Shown here one piece after another: positions 1-10,784 of a stretch of DNA of 41,158 bases; positions within the stretch are counted from its first letter, which is position 1, and each line of letters opens with the position of its first letter. The stretch is taken from NCBI GenBank assembly GCA_030849075.1, contig JASAOO010003322.1, positions 1 through 41,158 on the forward strand, given 5' to 3'. Source of the DNA: Zelonia costaricensis (taxonomy: Eukaryota > Euglenozoa > Kinetoplastea > Trypanosomatida > Trypanosomatidae). Position numbers and translations under genes: made by a program. The notes under the pieces were generated by a model. The model searched no databases. It was not told the origin of the DNA and saw nothing but the letters and a program-made list of their open reading frames with translations.

Positions 1-253
1 TGACGGCTTCCCCAGCACTCCTTCCTCTCCGCATCGCGAGACTCAACCCGCGCAGACTTCCGCTTCCGTGGAGGCGACGTAGCCGCGACAGCCCGCTGCA
101 GGTGCTGTGCGCCACACTACGAATGCCTGTGCGACGCATCATAAGGTTGGCGCCGCATAACGCGCCTCTCCTCCTCCCTAGCCCCCTGCCCTTTCCTCTC
201 CGTCACGTACGCGAGTGAAGAGGAGATCGAACAGAGTTTGACATGCCTTCATG

Positions 254-279
254 CACACACACACACACACACACACACA
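254..279. repeat. (CA)13 microsatellite
   Basis: Thirteen uninterrupted CA units. A second, shorter array lies at 369-382. Such arrays are common in trypanosomatid intergenic DNA. Confidence 0.95.
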
Positions 280-900
280 ACAGCACGCCGTTGCACAGCG
301 CCTCTGTGCGCGCATGTGCGCGGGCAGAGAGGCGCACAGGAACACACGCACACAGCCGCAGCCACCAGCACACACACACACAGGGTAATGCGTAGAAGCG
401 CACACAAACACAGAGACACACACACGCACGAAAAGGGACAACGAGGGAGGACCACACAGACGAGGACGCGGCCTTCACAAGTTCCTTCGCGCCTCTGCAC
501 CGCAGTCCCACGAGCGCAGGAGAACACGAGCCTCACCCGCACCTCGCCTCTTCATTTGGGGGGAGGGAGGGGAAAGGGGCGACCGCGTGCCACGTGCCTC
601 AGACTGCACACACAGCACGCTCGCCTCCGCCGCGCGGGCGCTCGTGAGGGACCCCAGATGCACTCCGTGTGGCGCCAGTGGTGTGCAAGAAGCCGCTGCC
701 CCGCCAAAGGAAAGAAGAGAGAGTGGTGTGGTCTTGTGCCCTTCTGCAGTGCGCACGCTTGACGACGCCAACGCTGTCGTCCCCGCGACACACCATGCGC
801 AAGGCGCGCGATAGCCAGAACCTTGTGCTTTTGCCTCTGTGTCTGTGTGTATCTGGGTATGCTTGTACGCATGTGTACGTACCGGCCTCTTTGTGTGTCT

Positions 901-916
901 GTGTGTGTGTGTGTGT
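901..916. repeat. (GT)8 microsatellite
   Basis: Eight uninterrupted GT units inside a longer imperfect GT/CT-rich stretch (about 838-930). Related short arrays are at 1097-1113 (AC) and 2307-2320 (GT). Confidence 0.9.
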
Positions 917-2895
917 CTGTGTTTCTTTGTTTGACGAGCAACAGCGGCAAATCGAAATCGAAAACAAAACCAACAAAGAGGAGCAACTTTGTCAGCTCCC
1001 TCGGAGAAATGCACGAATACCGGCCCAGCACGGAGAGCAAGAAGGGACCCGCAGCCCTGAGGGAGAAACTTGAGGCACACGCACATACACATGCGTACAC
1101 ACACACACACACAGACAAGCAAGGAGAACTACAAAAGGGAGAGACGGAAACTCTATCGGGGGAAGCGGCGGTCGAGGACGACCGGCTCCAGCGCGGCGCC
1201 TACAGCGAACAGTGAAGGGCCGCGCCTCCGTGACTGTGGCGGCGGGCGCACGCGAGGGGAAAGTAGCAGAAGAAAGTCGACATAAGAGGGGACCCCCTAC
1301 GCGTGTCGAAACAAGCAACAGGCCACAAGCGCGAGAGGAGCACGTCGCGAGGTCGTGGGCGCACCCGCATCGTACACGAGGCCCGCCAACGCCGAGCGGC
1401 CAACCTAATAGTGCGGGTGGGAAGCCGAAGGTGCCTTGCGGCTGCGACGGCGACACGTAGATGAAGGAGGTCGGCGAGACACAGAGATGAAAAGGCGCAA
1501 AGAGTTCGCGCGCGTGTCGGTGAGAAAGACACGTCGACGCATTCATACTTGCACCCACAGCAACTCCTGTCGCGCAGCCGTCGTGTGGCTGAGTGGGCGT
1601 CGCAGCGCCGCGTGGATGACAGGAGCATGGACACGGGGGCGGAATACGGCTTCGTTGACAACGGCCGCGTTGCTGAGGAAAAGAGAAGCGAAGCAGACCC
1701 GCGCATGGCCGCACTACGGCGCGCGCGCGCAACCGCAACCGCGGGCCGTTGGCGTCTTCTGCGCTGCGCCTTTGCACACGCCCCGCCCTTCACCGAGTCC
1801 CTTCGATCTGAACCCCTCCGTCGCCAATCGCGGCGTTTGCACGTGAAGCGAGGAGAGCGAAAGAGAGTCGCTGGATCGTTGCACCAACGAGCAGAGGCGA
1901 GGGGGGGGGAGGGGGCTCCGGAAGGGGGCGAAGGAGGAAGGAGGACGCCGCTCGCCCCGTCGCAGCAGTGGCCAGGCGCACACGCACCGAATGCAACCCT
2001 CGCAATCAGCGAATGCGAGCGCACAAGATGAAAAACAAAGAACGAGGCCTGGCGCGCTCGGCACCCGCGACAAGCCTCGCTGGGCAAGTCTCCCAGACAG
2101 CCACGACGCGGCGGGTCGAAGAGAGCACAACGAAAGTGCGAGGACGAGCAAGTGTGGCGAGACGCGCCCCCCCCCCGCCCCGGTATTCGAGCTCAACGGT
2201 GTGCGGGAAATGGAGGAAAAGGGAGTTGCACTCTCCGTGTACTCCAATAGCGCACACCGTAAGGCGCAGGTCTGACAACTCTTGACCAGCTTGTGCGTAG
2301 TTGATGGTGTGTGTGTGTGTAGCACGTGGAACAAACCAAGATGCAGAATGAGCCCTATCCTTGATGGGTCTGCAGAGCGCACAACAGTCTGCGTCACGAC
2401 CGGACGTGTGTGGTGATGCCGCTTTCAAGAACAGCGTGACAGACAATGACGTCACAGCGGGCGCATTTTTTTTTGTCGTGTCGCCCCGCTTACTCGAAGA
2501 CAGCGTCGTGACGTCAGCCCTGCGAAGCCTCTCTCTCGTCACGTATAGTGATCTCTGTGTATTTTGATGGTGTGCTGGCGTGTGTGTGTGTACGTGCGCG
2601 TGGGTGCATGTGTGTGACTGTCGACCGATGCAAGGGATATGAAGGAGGTAGCGACGACGCAGCGCAATACACACATGCACTCACACGCACACGAACGAGA
2701 GAGGAGAAGGAAGAGGAGGGCGGCAGCTGTGCAGACAGCGAGGAGGAGGTACGCGCAGAGAAAGAAAACCAAAAAGCAAGTCGGCAACAGAAGGTTGTGA
2801 CGCGCATTACGCGGCGCCGATCGAGCGGAAGAGGGGGCACGTAGGGTAAAGAGGGAGAGACGCAGGGGGAGGACACAAAGTGGCGTCGACACACA

Positions 2896-2933
2896 GGGGG
2901 GAAGGGGAGGGTGGGTGGGGAAAGGGGGGGGGG
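2896..2933 (+). other. G-quadruplex-prone G-run cluster 1
   Basis: Six runs of three to ten guanines (2896-2901, 2904-2907, 2909-2911, 2913-2915, 2917-2920, 2924-2933) are separated by loops of one to three bases. This fits the standard intramolecular quadruplex pattern very well. The G-rich strand is the template strand for the leftward genes. Confidence 0.8.
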
Positions 2934-3015
2934 CAAAAGAAAATGGTTGAATTTGAGAAGAGACGCGTAAGCAAAAGGAGGTCTTTCAAGCTAAGGAGGG
3001 AGGAGAGATGGCAGA

Positions 3016-3063
3016 GGGGAAGGGAGGAAGGGAAAAGGCACAGGGGGGAGGGGGGGCGTGGGG
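3016..3063 (+). other. G-quadruplex-prone G-run cluster 2
   Basis: Six G runs (3016-3019, 3022-3024, 3030-3032, 3043-3048, 3050-3056, 3060-3063) with loops of one to ten bases lie on the same strand as cluster 1, about 80 bp away. Confidence 0.65.
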
Positions 3064-4065
3064 CTACGCGCCAAAGGAGCACTCAGGAGGGCGGTGAGCC
3101 CAGCCGCAAACGCGAAACAAAACCAACAAAAAAGGGAAAAGAGAGCAAAAGCGGTTCTCGTACGTACCGTTGACGCATTCCGGCCGGCGCGCGTGTGCTC
3201 CGCTTGCCACTGTTAGCATGGTTATAGATCAAGCAGCCGAAGGGCGGGACGGTGCGCTGTGTCTGCGTGGGGGACTGTACAAAAATGCGAGGCGCGGGCG
3301 GGAGGATGCGGACGAGGGTGGGTGGCAGAGTATAAGGAGGGGGTTGCTATGAACTAGTCACCAGGAGTGGAGAGAGGAGTGGTGACGGGGTATGCAGGGA
3401 GAAGGAAAAAGCTGGCCAGGGAAGGGAAGAGAACAGCGAGCTGAAGCGAGAAGAGGCAGACAGCGCGGCGCACGCACGGGTGCACACAAGCGGTGCACCG
3501 GCAAGTGGAAACAAAACGTGGAAAAGCGAAGAAGTTGCGCACCGCCGGAACAGCAGTCCTTTCCATAGGCGGCCGCGGTCGGGTGTGAAAGCCAAGGCGA
3601 AGCGAAGAGTCCACAAGTGAGATCGCGCAACGGAAGAGGGGAAAACGCACTCCCCTACACCCACACACGCACACACCCGTAACAGCAGTGAACCGTCGGC
3701 GCAGAAAGGGAAGGAAACGAGCACACCCGGTGCGACGGACAAGGGAGGAGCGAGCGAGGGAGAGGGAAGCAGTCTGAAGGAGACACAGACAGACAGACAG
3801 AGAAGAGTGCAACGACGCTGTTGCGCGTGACCACGCCGGGGGAAAAGAGAACTTAAGAACGCAGGAGCGACAAAAGGCGCACTCGGGACTACCGCAAAGT
3901 GAATTGAAAAAGTGAAGCACACACAGAGGAAGAGAAGCGCACGCTGAGTCAAGGGACACATCAAAAGGCAAATGGAAAGAGAGTGCCAAAAACCACATTT
4001 TTGTGTTTGTTTGTTGTTTTTATTCCCTCTTTTCCCTTCGCATGTGGACTAGCCGAGCACACGCT

Positions 4066-4066
4066 N
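4066..4066. other. ambiguous base (n)
   Basis: A single undetermined base lies in gene-free DNA just after a T-rich stretch. It marks an assembly or read ambiguity and affects no gene. Confidence 0.99.
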
Positions 4067-4336
4067 GAAGGTACAAAGGCATGGGGGCTTATTGTATAGC
4101 AAATGGACGGGTGAGAACGGGGTGAAACAGTGAGTGAGAGAGAGAGAGCTAGACAGTCAAGAGAGAGAGGGAAGGCGGGGGGACGGGCGGCGGCGGCGGT
4201 GAGGGAGAGAGGACACAACGCAACATATGAAGCAAGTCAATCGAGCACAACGCCGAGGGAAAAAAAGCACGCGGAAGGAGGTGGTGTCACGAAAAAAGAG
4301 AAGCAACACGGGCCGAGCAAAGGAGCAGAAAGTGAC

Positions 4337-4381
4337 GGGGGAGGGGGGAGGAGAGGAAAAGAGAAGGGGAGGGGGGAGGGG
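4337..4381 (+). other. G-quadruplex-prone G-run cluster 3
   Basis: G runs at 4337-4341, 4343-4348, 4366-4369, 4371-4376 and 4378-4381 lie in an otherwise A/G-only stretch. The long central loop makes folding less certain than for cluster 1. It lies about 300 bp beyond the stop codon of the 299-residue RRM gene. Confidence 0.55.
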
Positions 4382-4677
4382 ACGGATATATAACGTGAGC
4401 GGGAGTGCGTAGAAGGACCGCGAGAGCCGTGAGACAGGCGAACAGACTGGGAGTGGGGGGAGGGCGTGCGCACCCGCTCTGGTAGCTCATGCGGTGCTCG
4501 ACGGCAGAAGGTAAGCGCGTCGTGAGAGCGTCGATGCTGGCGAAGAGGTGAGCGAGGGAGACGACCCACGCGGAGCTGCGGAGGGGTCCTCAGCGCGTAC
4601 GCGGGGTGCAGTCGTCGCAGCCTCATGCGCCTGGGCGACTCAGCCCCCACACCCCGTGCTGCCCCTACGTGCCAGGC

Positions 4678-5577
4678 TTAGTAGATGGCGCTCGACGCCT
4701 GCATCTGCTGGGCGGGTCCCGCCAGCAGCATGTACATCACATCCGCACTGCTTGGCATCGCCGTCGCACCGTTCGGGAAGGCGACGAACATCGCGGGCTG
4801 TGAGTGCGCCACACTCGGCGCCGCACCGCTGCTGCTCGTCAGCACGTAGGCCGGGGTTGGGCCGGCGGTGGCGGGGTAAAGCGGGTGGAAGGGCGGCTGC
4901 TGCGTCGGCACGAGGTGCGCGGCGTAGTTGATGGGCGTCACGTTGGCCGACGACGTGCGCGTGCTGCGGGCTGAGTCTCCAAAGGCGCTTGTGATGGCCG
5001 GCACCGCCTCCGTGAGGGGAGCGCTGGCTGCGGAGCGGGCGCGCCGGACCTGGATCTTGTTGCCACCCACCACATGGCCAATCATCTCGGACCGCGCCAC
5101 AGCCGCATCATCGGAGCGCTGGAACAGCACAAAGCCGTACCCCTTGCAGTGGTGCGTGCCCTTGTGGCACATCACCTTAGCCGAGACGATGGGACCGAAG
5201 CGCTTGAAGAGCTCGTGCAGGTCGGCGTCGGTGAACCACTCCGGCAGCGAGGCGACGTACAGGTTGCTGTCGTAGGCCCGTGCAGCCGGGTCGCTCGCCA
5301 GCACGGTCGGGTTGAGCGAGTCGTTCTTCAGCGGCGACACGTTTTCCTCGCCGTCGTTGAAGTAGGGGTTCTGCGCGATGGCCGCGAAGGTGCCCGACAC
5401 GACGCGCGGGCCCGGCGCCTGCGGAGGGCTGAGCATCAGCGAGTCCGACTCGGTGCCCGCAGTCACGCCGAACGGGGAAAAGAGAGCGGGTACGGGGCTG
5501 TGCTCGGGCGCGGCGGTCAGAAAGTCGACGCCCCAGCTGGCGTTGCTGCCGGCGAGAATGTCGAAGTTCAGCGTCAT
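4678..5577 (-). CDS. single-RRM RNA-binding protein (299 aa)
   Basis: A probable cytoplasmic mRNA-binding regulator. One RRM spans about residues 104-181, with RNP2 LYVASLP at 106-112 and RNP1 KGYGFVLF at 145-152. The N-terminal 100 residues and the C-terminal 118 are low-complexity (Ser, Ala, Pro, Thr) and probably disordered. The beta2-beta3 loop just before RNP1 is unusual: Cys137, His138, His142, His143 and Cys144 replace the usual D-K-x-T-G-x-S pattern. The tail carries PAMFVAFPNG at 261-270, echoed in the two related proteins in this window. The start is the ATG at 5577; the frame stays open for 223 more codons, but that extension is Ser/Pro/Leu-rich pyrimidine-tract translation and is probably 5' UTR. 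It ends in TAA. It resembles the trypanosomatid RBP5/RBP6/RBP9-like single-RRM group; which orthologue it is cannot be settled here. Confidence 0.9.
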   Translation of the reverse strand: MTLNFDILAGSNASWGVDFLTAAPEHSPVPALFSPFGVTAGTESDSLMLSPPQAPGPRVVSGTFAAIAQNPYFNDGEENVSPLKNDSLNPTVLASDPAARAYDSNLYVASLPEWFTDADLHELFKRFGPIVSAKVMCHKGTHHCKGYGFVLFQRSDDAAVARSEMIGHVVGGNKIQVRRARSAASAPLTEAVPAITSAFGDSARSTRTSSANVTPINYAAHLVPTQQPPFHPLYPATAGPTPAYVLTSSSGAAPSVAHSQPAMFVAFPNGATAMPSSADVMYMLLAGPAQQMQASSAIY

Positions 5578-5852
5578 TGCGGAGAGCACAACAGGTCTTG
5601 AGTGTCTGTGTCTGTGTGCTTGTGGGTGTGCGTGTGACTGAATAGCGGCAACGCTGTCGGTGAGATCGTAGGCGGCAAGCAACGCGGTGATGCGGGAGCG
5701 CGAGGAGGCGGCCCTTGCGTGCGGCACTGGTAAAACGTCGCTTGCGGGTGTGCAGGCGAAGGGAGGCTCGACAACGAATGCGAAGCAGATGGTGTCAGCG
5801 TGCTCGACTTCTCGGTCTCTTTCACGCCGTGTACGGCTTCGTGTGTGACGTG

Positions 5853-5854
5853 CT
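5853..5854 (-). promoter_or_regulatory. candidate spliced-leader acceptor AG for the 299-residue RRM gene
   Basis: Read on the minus strand, a long polypyrimidine region (about 6070-5890, including (CT)n at 5948-5936) is followed by roughly 80 bases without any AG. The first AG is at 5854-5853. Trypanosomatid trans-splicing usually uses the first AG after such a tract. The resulting 5' UTR would be about 275 nt. This is inferred from sequence only. Confidence 0.4.
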
Positions 5855-8090
5855 ACGAGTTGCCACGGTGACGGAGCACAGCAACGGGGAAGCAAGGACG
5901 GGTGTGTGGAAGGAGTAGGGACGGGAGGCGGGCGAGAGAGAGAGAGAGCGCGAAGTGGACTGTGAGGGGACAGAGAACTGCTGAGGTGGCTCGGCGATGG
6001 GTAGAGAAGGGGGGCTGTGATGGTGCCGAGAGAGAGAGGGAGTGAGAAGCTGTGAGCGCAGGGAGGGGGCGGCAATGGAAAATCTGTTGAGTAGCGCGGC
6101 GGTGTTGACGTCGCGACGCCGGAGTCGAGCCGCGGTGCGTGGTCGAGTACAGATGAGCAGCGCAGGTGGAATACAAGGAAGTGGGGAGTGAGGGAGAAGG
6201 TGACGAGAGGAAAGGGGACGGCGTTGACGCGGCGCGGAGGCACCACGCAACATCACGCACACACGCAGGTATAGCTGCAGGCGCCGTGGGTGGCGAACCA
6301 CCGTGTTGGGCGAGTCGAATGCGTGCTCGCTCCAACCTCGCGCTGGCGCCGCCTCCTCTCACACGCAGTGACTCGCGCTCGCCGGCCTGTGAGCACGCCG
6401 CGACTTGTAAGCGGAATGGATCGGGGCGCAAGGCACACTCGAGAATGCTACGCTCGTGACGGCACGTTCGTGCGTGAACGCGCCTATTCAGCGAGTGCCG
6501 CAGGCCCCCCAAGCCGACGCTTACGTGGAGCCGAAAGGAGTGCAGGCAAGAAGCCGCACCTACCATTGCGGCTCGCACCTGCGTCGCGTCGCGCGCTGTT
6601 AGCGGTCTTCTGTGACCGCGGGTATTCTCTTGACAGTGTTGCCGCCCTGCAGCTGAGTTCTACAAAATGGAAACGATCGAGTCGCGATGATGCGCTTCCA
6701 GCAAGGGCACGGGTTTTAATGGTGACAATAGGGGGGCTGACAAGGGCGCAGGCACACGTCGTCGGTGTTTGCGCCACAGCCTCAACACACACCGCTGACA
6801 CACGAAAACGGCGACAAAATGAGTCAAAGCAGAACGAAAAGAAGGGCGAAAGCAGCGCCCTTGTGTGGGCCAGCGCAGTAACAATACACAGCGGTGCCGC
6901 CGGTGGTGCTGATGAGCGGCGGACTCCCTCGCACGCCGCGTTTGCTCACGCCCCCGCTTCAGCCTTTGGGGACCAGCTCCTCTCCATGGTGTGGAACCTC
7001 GTCGCGCGGTTGGTGGCGGCGCCCATTCGCCCCCCCCACCCACCCCTGTCAACCCCCCTCCCCTCGTACGCCTACCCACCGAAGCCACCGCCGCGTTGCC
7101 GGCGCATGCATGAGAGGAAAGGCGTGGAGGTTGGAATGCGGAAGGTGTGGCGGGCTGAGGGAGCCTCGTGTCCCCCGCGGCCTGCAGCTTTGCAGCGATG
7201 CCCGCGGCCCGGAGAGCAGGAAGCGGCTTCGCAACCAGAGCCGCAGTGCAGCGGCGAAGAACTGAGGGACAGAGTGAAGCGCGCGGGCTGCAGGAGATCG
7301 CGACAAGCGCGGCGCATGCGGAGAAGGAAAGAGAGGACGGGGACAAGGAGTGGCACTGAACGCGCCGCCAGACAGGTGTTGCGCGTCAGCGTGAGGGCGG
7401 CCCCAGAGGCGCTGCCGCGGCTTTAGCGCCTACAGCCGCTTCGCGCAGCTTGACTTGACGCTGAAAGCGCCACTGCGCTTGCCTCAGGACGCCCGCCTCT
7501 CCCCTCCCTCCCACGCCGTTCGCTCCCTGTGCGCAGCCACGCGACAACCGCAAACACCGCGTTGGCTCTCCGCGTTCAACACACCCGCCACACACGCACC
7601 GTAGTTCTGCTGCTGTTGCTTTCGCAGACCGTACTTCTTCTCCGCTGCAAGTGACACTTCGTTCGTCTCTTCGCTGTTTTAACTTTACAAAAGATGGGGC
7701 GGACAAGACGACGCAGGAAACAAAATGCACGACGCCATCCGAGGCGGGCGCCAGCGACCAACTACACACATGCACACACAGGCCAACACACGCGTGTGTC
7801 TTGGTGCTTCTTGGGGCCACTGGACGTAAGTTTGTGGAGAAGCGAAACAGAGACGTACGATTGACTAAAAAGAGAAACACGTACGCTCTCTCCGCTCAAC
7901 TCCACCCCCTCCCCCTCTCCTCCACGGTCGTCGCGTGGGGTGGGAGAAGGGGGACGACTGTTTTGTTGTTTTCACTCACGCGCGCTCCTGTCGTGTTGTG
8001 CGGTGGCGGCGCCTTTCTGCAAACCGCCAGCCGCACCAGCAGCCATTTCGTACCCTCCGCGCAGTCTCTTTCCATTTTCCCGTTTTGTTT

Positions 8091-8108
8091 GTGTGTGTGT
8101 GTGTGTGT
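8091..8108. repeat. (GT)9 microsatellite
   Basis: Nine uninterrupted GT units in gene-free DNA. Confidence 0.9.
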
Positions 8109-9489
8109 ACGTGTGTACGCACTCGCGCGTGCGAGCACTGCCGCTTTCATCGTTTTGGCGTTTTGGCGGACATGCGTGAGTGCTTCGCATAGGAATAGAG
8201 AAGCTGCGCTGGGGGGACAGCAGCTGGAGCGGTGTGCCAGCGCTGACTGATGACTGTGTAGTGGATAAACGCACACATGCAGGAGTTACGTGCCGCCAGA
8301 TGGCATGGGACGGGTCGACGGCACAGCCCGCTGCCGTAGCGGCACGCCTCGTTCTCCTTCCGCATTCCGCACCACTCCCTGTCCTCGCTCCACATGAGTG
8401 CCCCCCTTCCCACCCTTCCCCACCCTTTGCATAACGTGCACGACCCCCACCAAGAGGCTCGCCACGGCGGAAGGCATGCCAGACCACCTACAATGGTGGC
8501 ACGTGGTTGAAATGGAGTGGGCGCCTCGGGCTCGTACCTCGACAGCACAGCTACCCGCCGACTCCGCCCATTCACCACATCGTCTGCAACCGGCACCATC
8601 GCAGGCGCGCACACTCGACTCGAGAAAGGAGGAGGCTGGTGAGGCCAGCTCGGCTACCGACTCTACGGCGTCGGCTAGCACGATCAGAGTGCGTCGACGC
8701 GCTCCCGAGACGGCGGTGCGCGGTGGTGCTGCAGTAAGTTCCTCCACCCCCACCCCCACCGTGGCCTTCTCATTGATGCCCGTCTCTTCGACTCTGCCCC
8801 CACGGCGCTGTGCTGGTCAACCACGACAGGTCGAATCCGCGGCACACGCAACAACCCACGCCGCGGCGCAATAGCGTGAGCGTGAAACGGTGCGCCTCAA
8901 CCACGCACGCGGCGCGAGTGCGGTGGGAGGGGGAGGGGGGAGGAGCTTCGCGCGGCACGCGACCGGGTGGCGGCGAATCGTATGGGAGATGGAAGAGGGG
9001 GAGACCAGACGTCGGAAGCAGAACGGTTGAGTTGTGCACGAGAAGGAAGACAGGAGATGGCTGGAGCGGGATACTACATGTGTGGCTGCCTTACTCCGAA
9101 GGCGGCGGGCGCAGACAAAGCCCGGTGAGCACGCATAGACGCACGCACACGTGATACGCACTCGTATCGAGACGAACGCGAAAGAAAGGGGGGGGTGAAA
9201 GGAAAAAAAAGAACGGCAGGGGAAGCGCGCGCGGTGGGAGATGGAAATGAGTACACAATAAGAGAGAAGGTACGCACGCCGTGCGTGCACAATCCCTGTT
9301 GCTTGCTGCTTTCCGTGTTAAATGCGGCAACAAGCTGCCAATAAGATACGCCGCGAGAAGGGGCAGCGGGGGAGGAGAGGGGGCCACGCCACGGCTCACC
9401 ACAAGCCATGATACTGCACACACGCTCAAGCGAACACGAAAAAGGCAACAGAGGGGGGGAACAGGGAAGGAGGATGAAGGGAGACCGCC

Positions 9490-9526
9490 GGGGGGGGGGG
9501 GCGCCACGGGGCGGCCCCGGCGGGGG
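9490..9526 (+). other. G-rich cluster with a 12-G run
   Basis: G12 at 9490-9501 is followed by G4 at 9508-9511 and G5 at 9522-9526, with C-containing loops. Quadruplex formation is possible but competes with GC hairpins. The long homopolymer is also a likely sequencing-error site. Confidence 0.6.
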
Positions 9527-10721
9527 AGGAAAAGAAGCGCAAACGAAAGAAGGAGATGTCGCGACTCGGAGATGAGGCACGGACCACACACGCGCACAAG
9601 CAAAATAGAAAAAAGAAGCGCAGAAACCAATAAAGGGACGGAAAGGAGGAGGCGGAGGTGGAACGGTAAAACGGAAGAAAAACAGAAATGCACGCAGAGA
9701 GGCGGGCGAAGGAACACGGTGGGGAACAAGTAAAGGACAGAGGGGGCGGGGGGAGAGGAGATGTCTCTCGTTGCCCTTGCGTGCCCGCCACGCATTGCAC
9801 CCCTGTAGGAGAGTCAACGGTGAGGGTGCGGAAGTGGCACACGAGGCTCATCAACAAACAAAACAAGTTTTCTGGTGACCGCCGAGACGACCGCGTGAGT
9901 CGTCGTTCTGCGTTGGGGGGCTGCCACGGAGGGAAGGGCAGCGGCGGTTGCGGCGCTGTGTCGTCGAAAGTGGACACGAGTGCCTGGGGGTGGAGAAGGA
10001 GTGTCTCTTCGTACGTCATCTACGCTGCGGCTCGTGTGTGTGGTAGAGTATGGGGGCTGCCCTGCACCTGCGCGTGTACATTCCTCACTTCCCGATATTG
10101 TTTTGGTGATGCCACAGTGAGCAGTGGCACGCGCACACGCTCACTTGCACACGCACAAACGCGTGCAGTTCGGCGGCCGCTCACGCAAGGGTAGCACGGC
10201 ATCGCGCGTGCCTCACCCTTACATGCATCAGCAGCTGCACGGCGCCGACGCAAACGTACTGGCGTTGCGAGCAAAAAGGGAAGATAGGTTGAACTCGATT
10301 CCCATGCCTGCCCCGCATGTGAAAAACGGCGGGGGTTCGAAAGGAGGCTGAGCGAGAAAAGAGCAAAGACGGAAAACGATGTTCATGGCGGGATTGACAA
10401 GAAGATGAAGACAAAGAGGCGATCAGCACACGAGGCAGCAGCGCCGCATGAACTCGCAGTAACAAACTAGAAAGTGTGGCTGTCAGAAGAGTTCGTCGCA
10501 GCCTTTGCGGCGGCTCTCACAACATGTGCCATTTTGGGGGAGCTTTGTTTTTCCTGGCAGTCACCCTACCCTCCGTGGCCGGTGCTGAAATGATTTCCAG
10601 AAGGTCGGGCCCCGTCCGGCCATCTGCGTGTCAGCGAGCTCTTGGGCCCTCTCTCGCCGGCGAACTCCCGTGACAGAGACACTCGCGACGCCACTCACAC
10701 AGAAAGGGGTCGGCGCCAAGA

Positions 10722-10784
10722 ACGCACGCAGACCTGCAGAGGGCAGACACGCCTCGTGGCGTGTGAACGCGGGGTCTGCAGCGT
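10722..10784. repeat. nested inverted repeat (two-stem hairpin with internal loop)
   Basis: The outer stem is GCAGACC (10728-10734) with GGTCTGC (10773-10779), extended by ACGC (10722-10725) with GCGT (10781-10784) across small bulges. The inner stem is ACACGCC (10747-10753) with GGCGTGT (10758-10764), closed by a 4-base loop. The asymmetric internal loop is 12 nt on one side and 8 nt on the other. Both 7-bp stems are perfect. The shape resembles a single-hairpin H/ACA-type guide RNA, but there is no AGA or ACA box in the expected place on either strand, so it is annotated only as a structured element. Confidence 0.7.

Larger units (their letters stand above)
1..4677. other. gene-free spacer downstream of the 299-residue RRM gene
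   Basis: I see no credible coding sequence here. Open frames on both strands are low-complexity Cys/Val/Ser/Arg translations of microsatellites and purine tracts. The stretch holds (CA)n and (GT)n arrays in its first 2.7 kb, then a strongly purine-rich + strand from about 2.69 to 4.4 kb with three G-run clusters, a T-rich patch near 3.99-4.04 kb and one ambiguous base at 4066. Because genes to the right are read leftwards, at least the right-hand part is probably the 3' UTR of the RRM gene ending at 4678. Whether another gene or the end of the transcription unit lies beyond position 1 cannot be seen. Confidence 0.7.
5578..9100. other. gene-free spacer, part 1: 5' leader of the 299-residue RRM gene and mixed GC-rich DNA
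   Basis: No supportable gene. From 5578 to about 6.1 kb lie the likely 5' UTR and polypyrimidine tract of the RRM gene. Blocks at about 6.25-7.45 kb and 8.2-8.9 kb are GC-rich without the purine skew of the surrounding DNA and look like decayed sequence rather than simple repeats. I cannot assign them; a degenerate SIDER-type retroposon is one possibility. A (GT)9 array lies at 8091-8108. Open frames on the + strand here (for example 6290-7426) are Arg/Ala/Pro-rich and run against the direction of the transcription unit. Confidence 0.6.

Noticed and set aside
1200..2087. 295-codon minus-strand open frame
   Set aside because: Correct strand, but the translation is Arg/Ala/Cys/Ser low complexity with no recognisable features, and adjacent frames are also open.
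3347..3964. 205-codon minus-strand frame resembling a membrane protein
   Set aside because: Hydrophobic Leu/Ser/Phe/Pro content comes from pyrimidine tracts; no transmembrane pattern consistent with a real family.
5578..6246. N-terminal extension of the 299-residue RRM protein by 223 codons
   Set aside because: The extension is Pro/Ser/Leu-rich translation of a polypyrimidine region, and a good splice acceptor lies inside it at 5853-5854.
6290..7426. 378-codon + strand open frame in the large spacer
   Set aside because: Arg/Ala/Pro/Ser-rich low-complexity translation with no domain, opposite to the direction of all genes; overlapping frames on the other strand are equally open, as expected from GC content.
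8239..8262. CTGATGA-like C box on the + strand
   Set aside because: No D box within the next 100 bases and no flanking stem.
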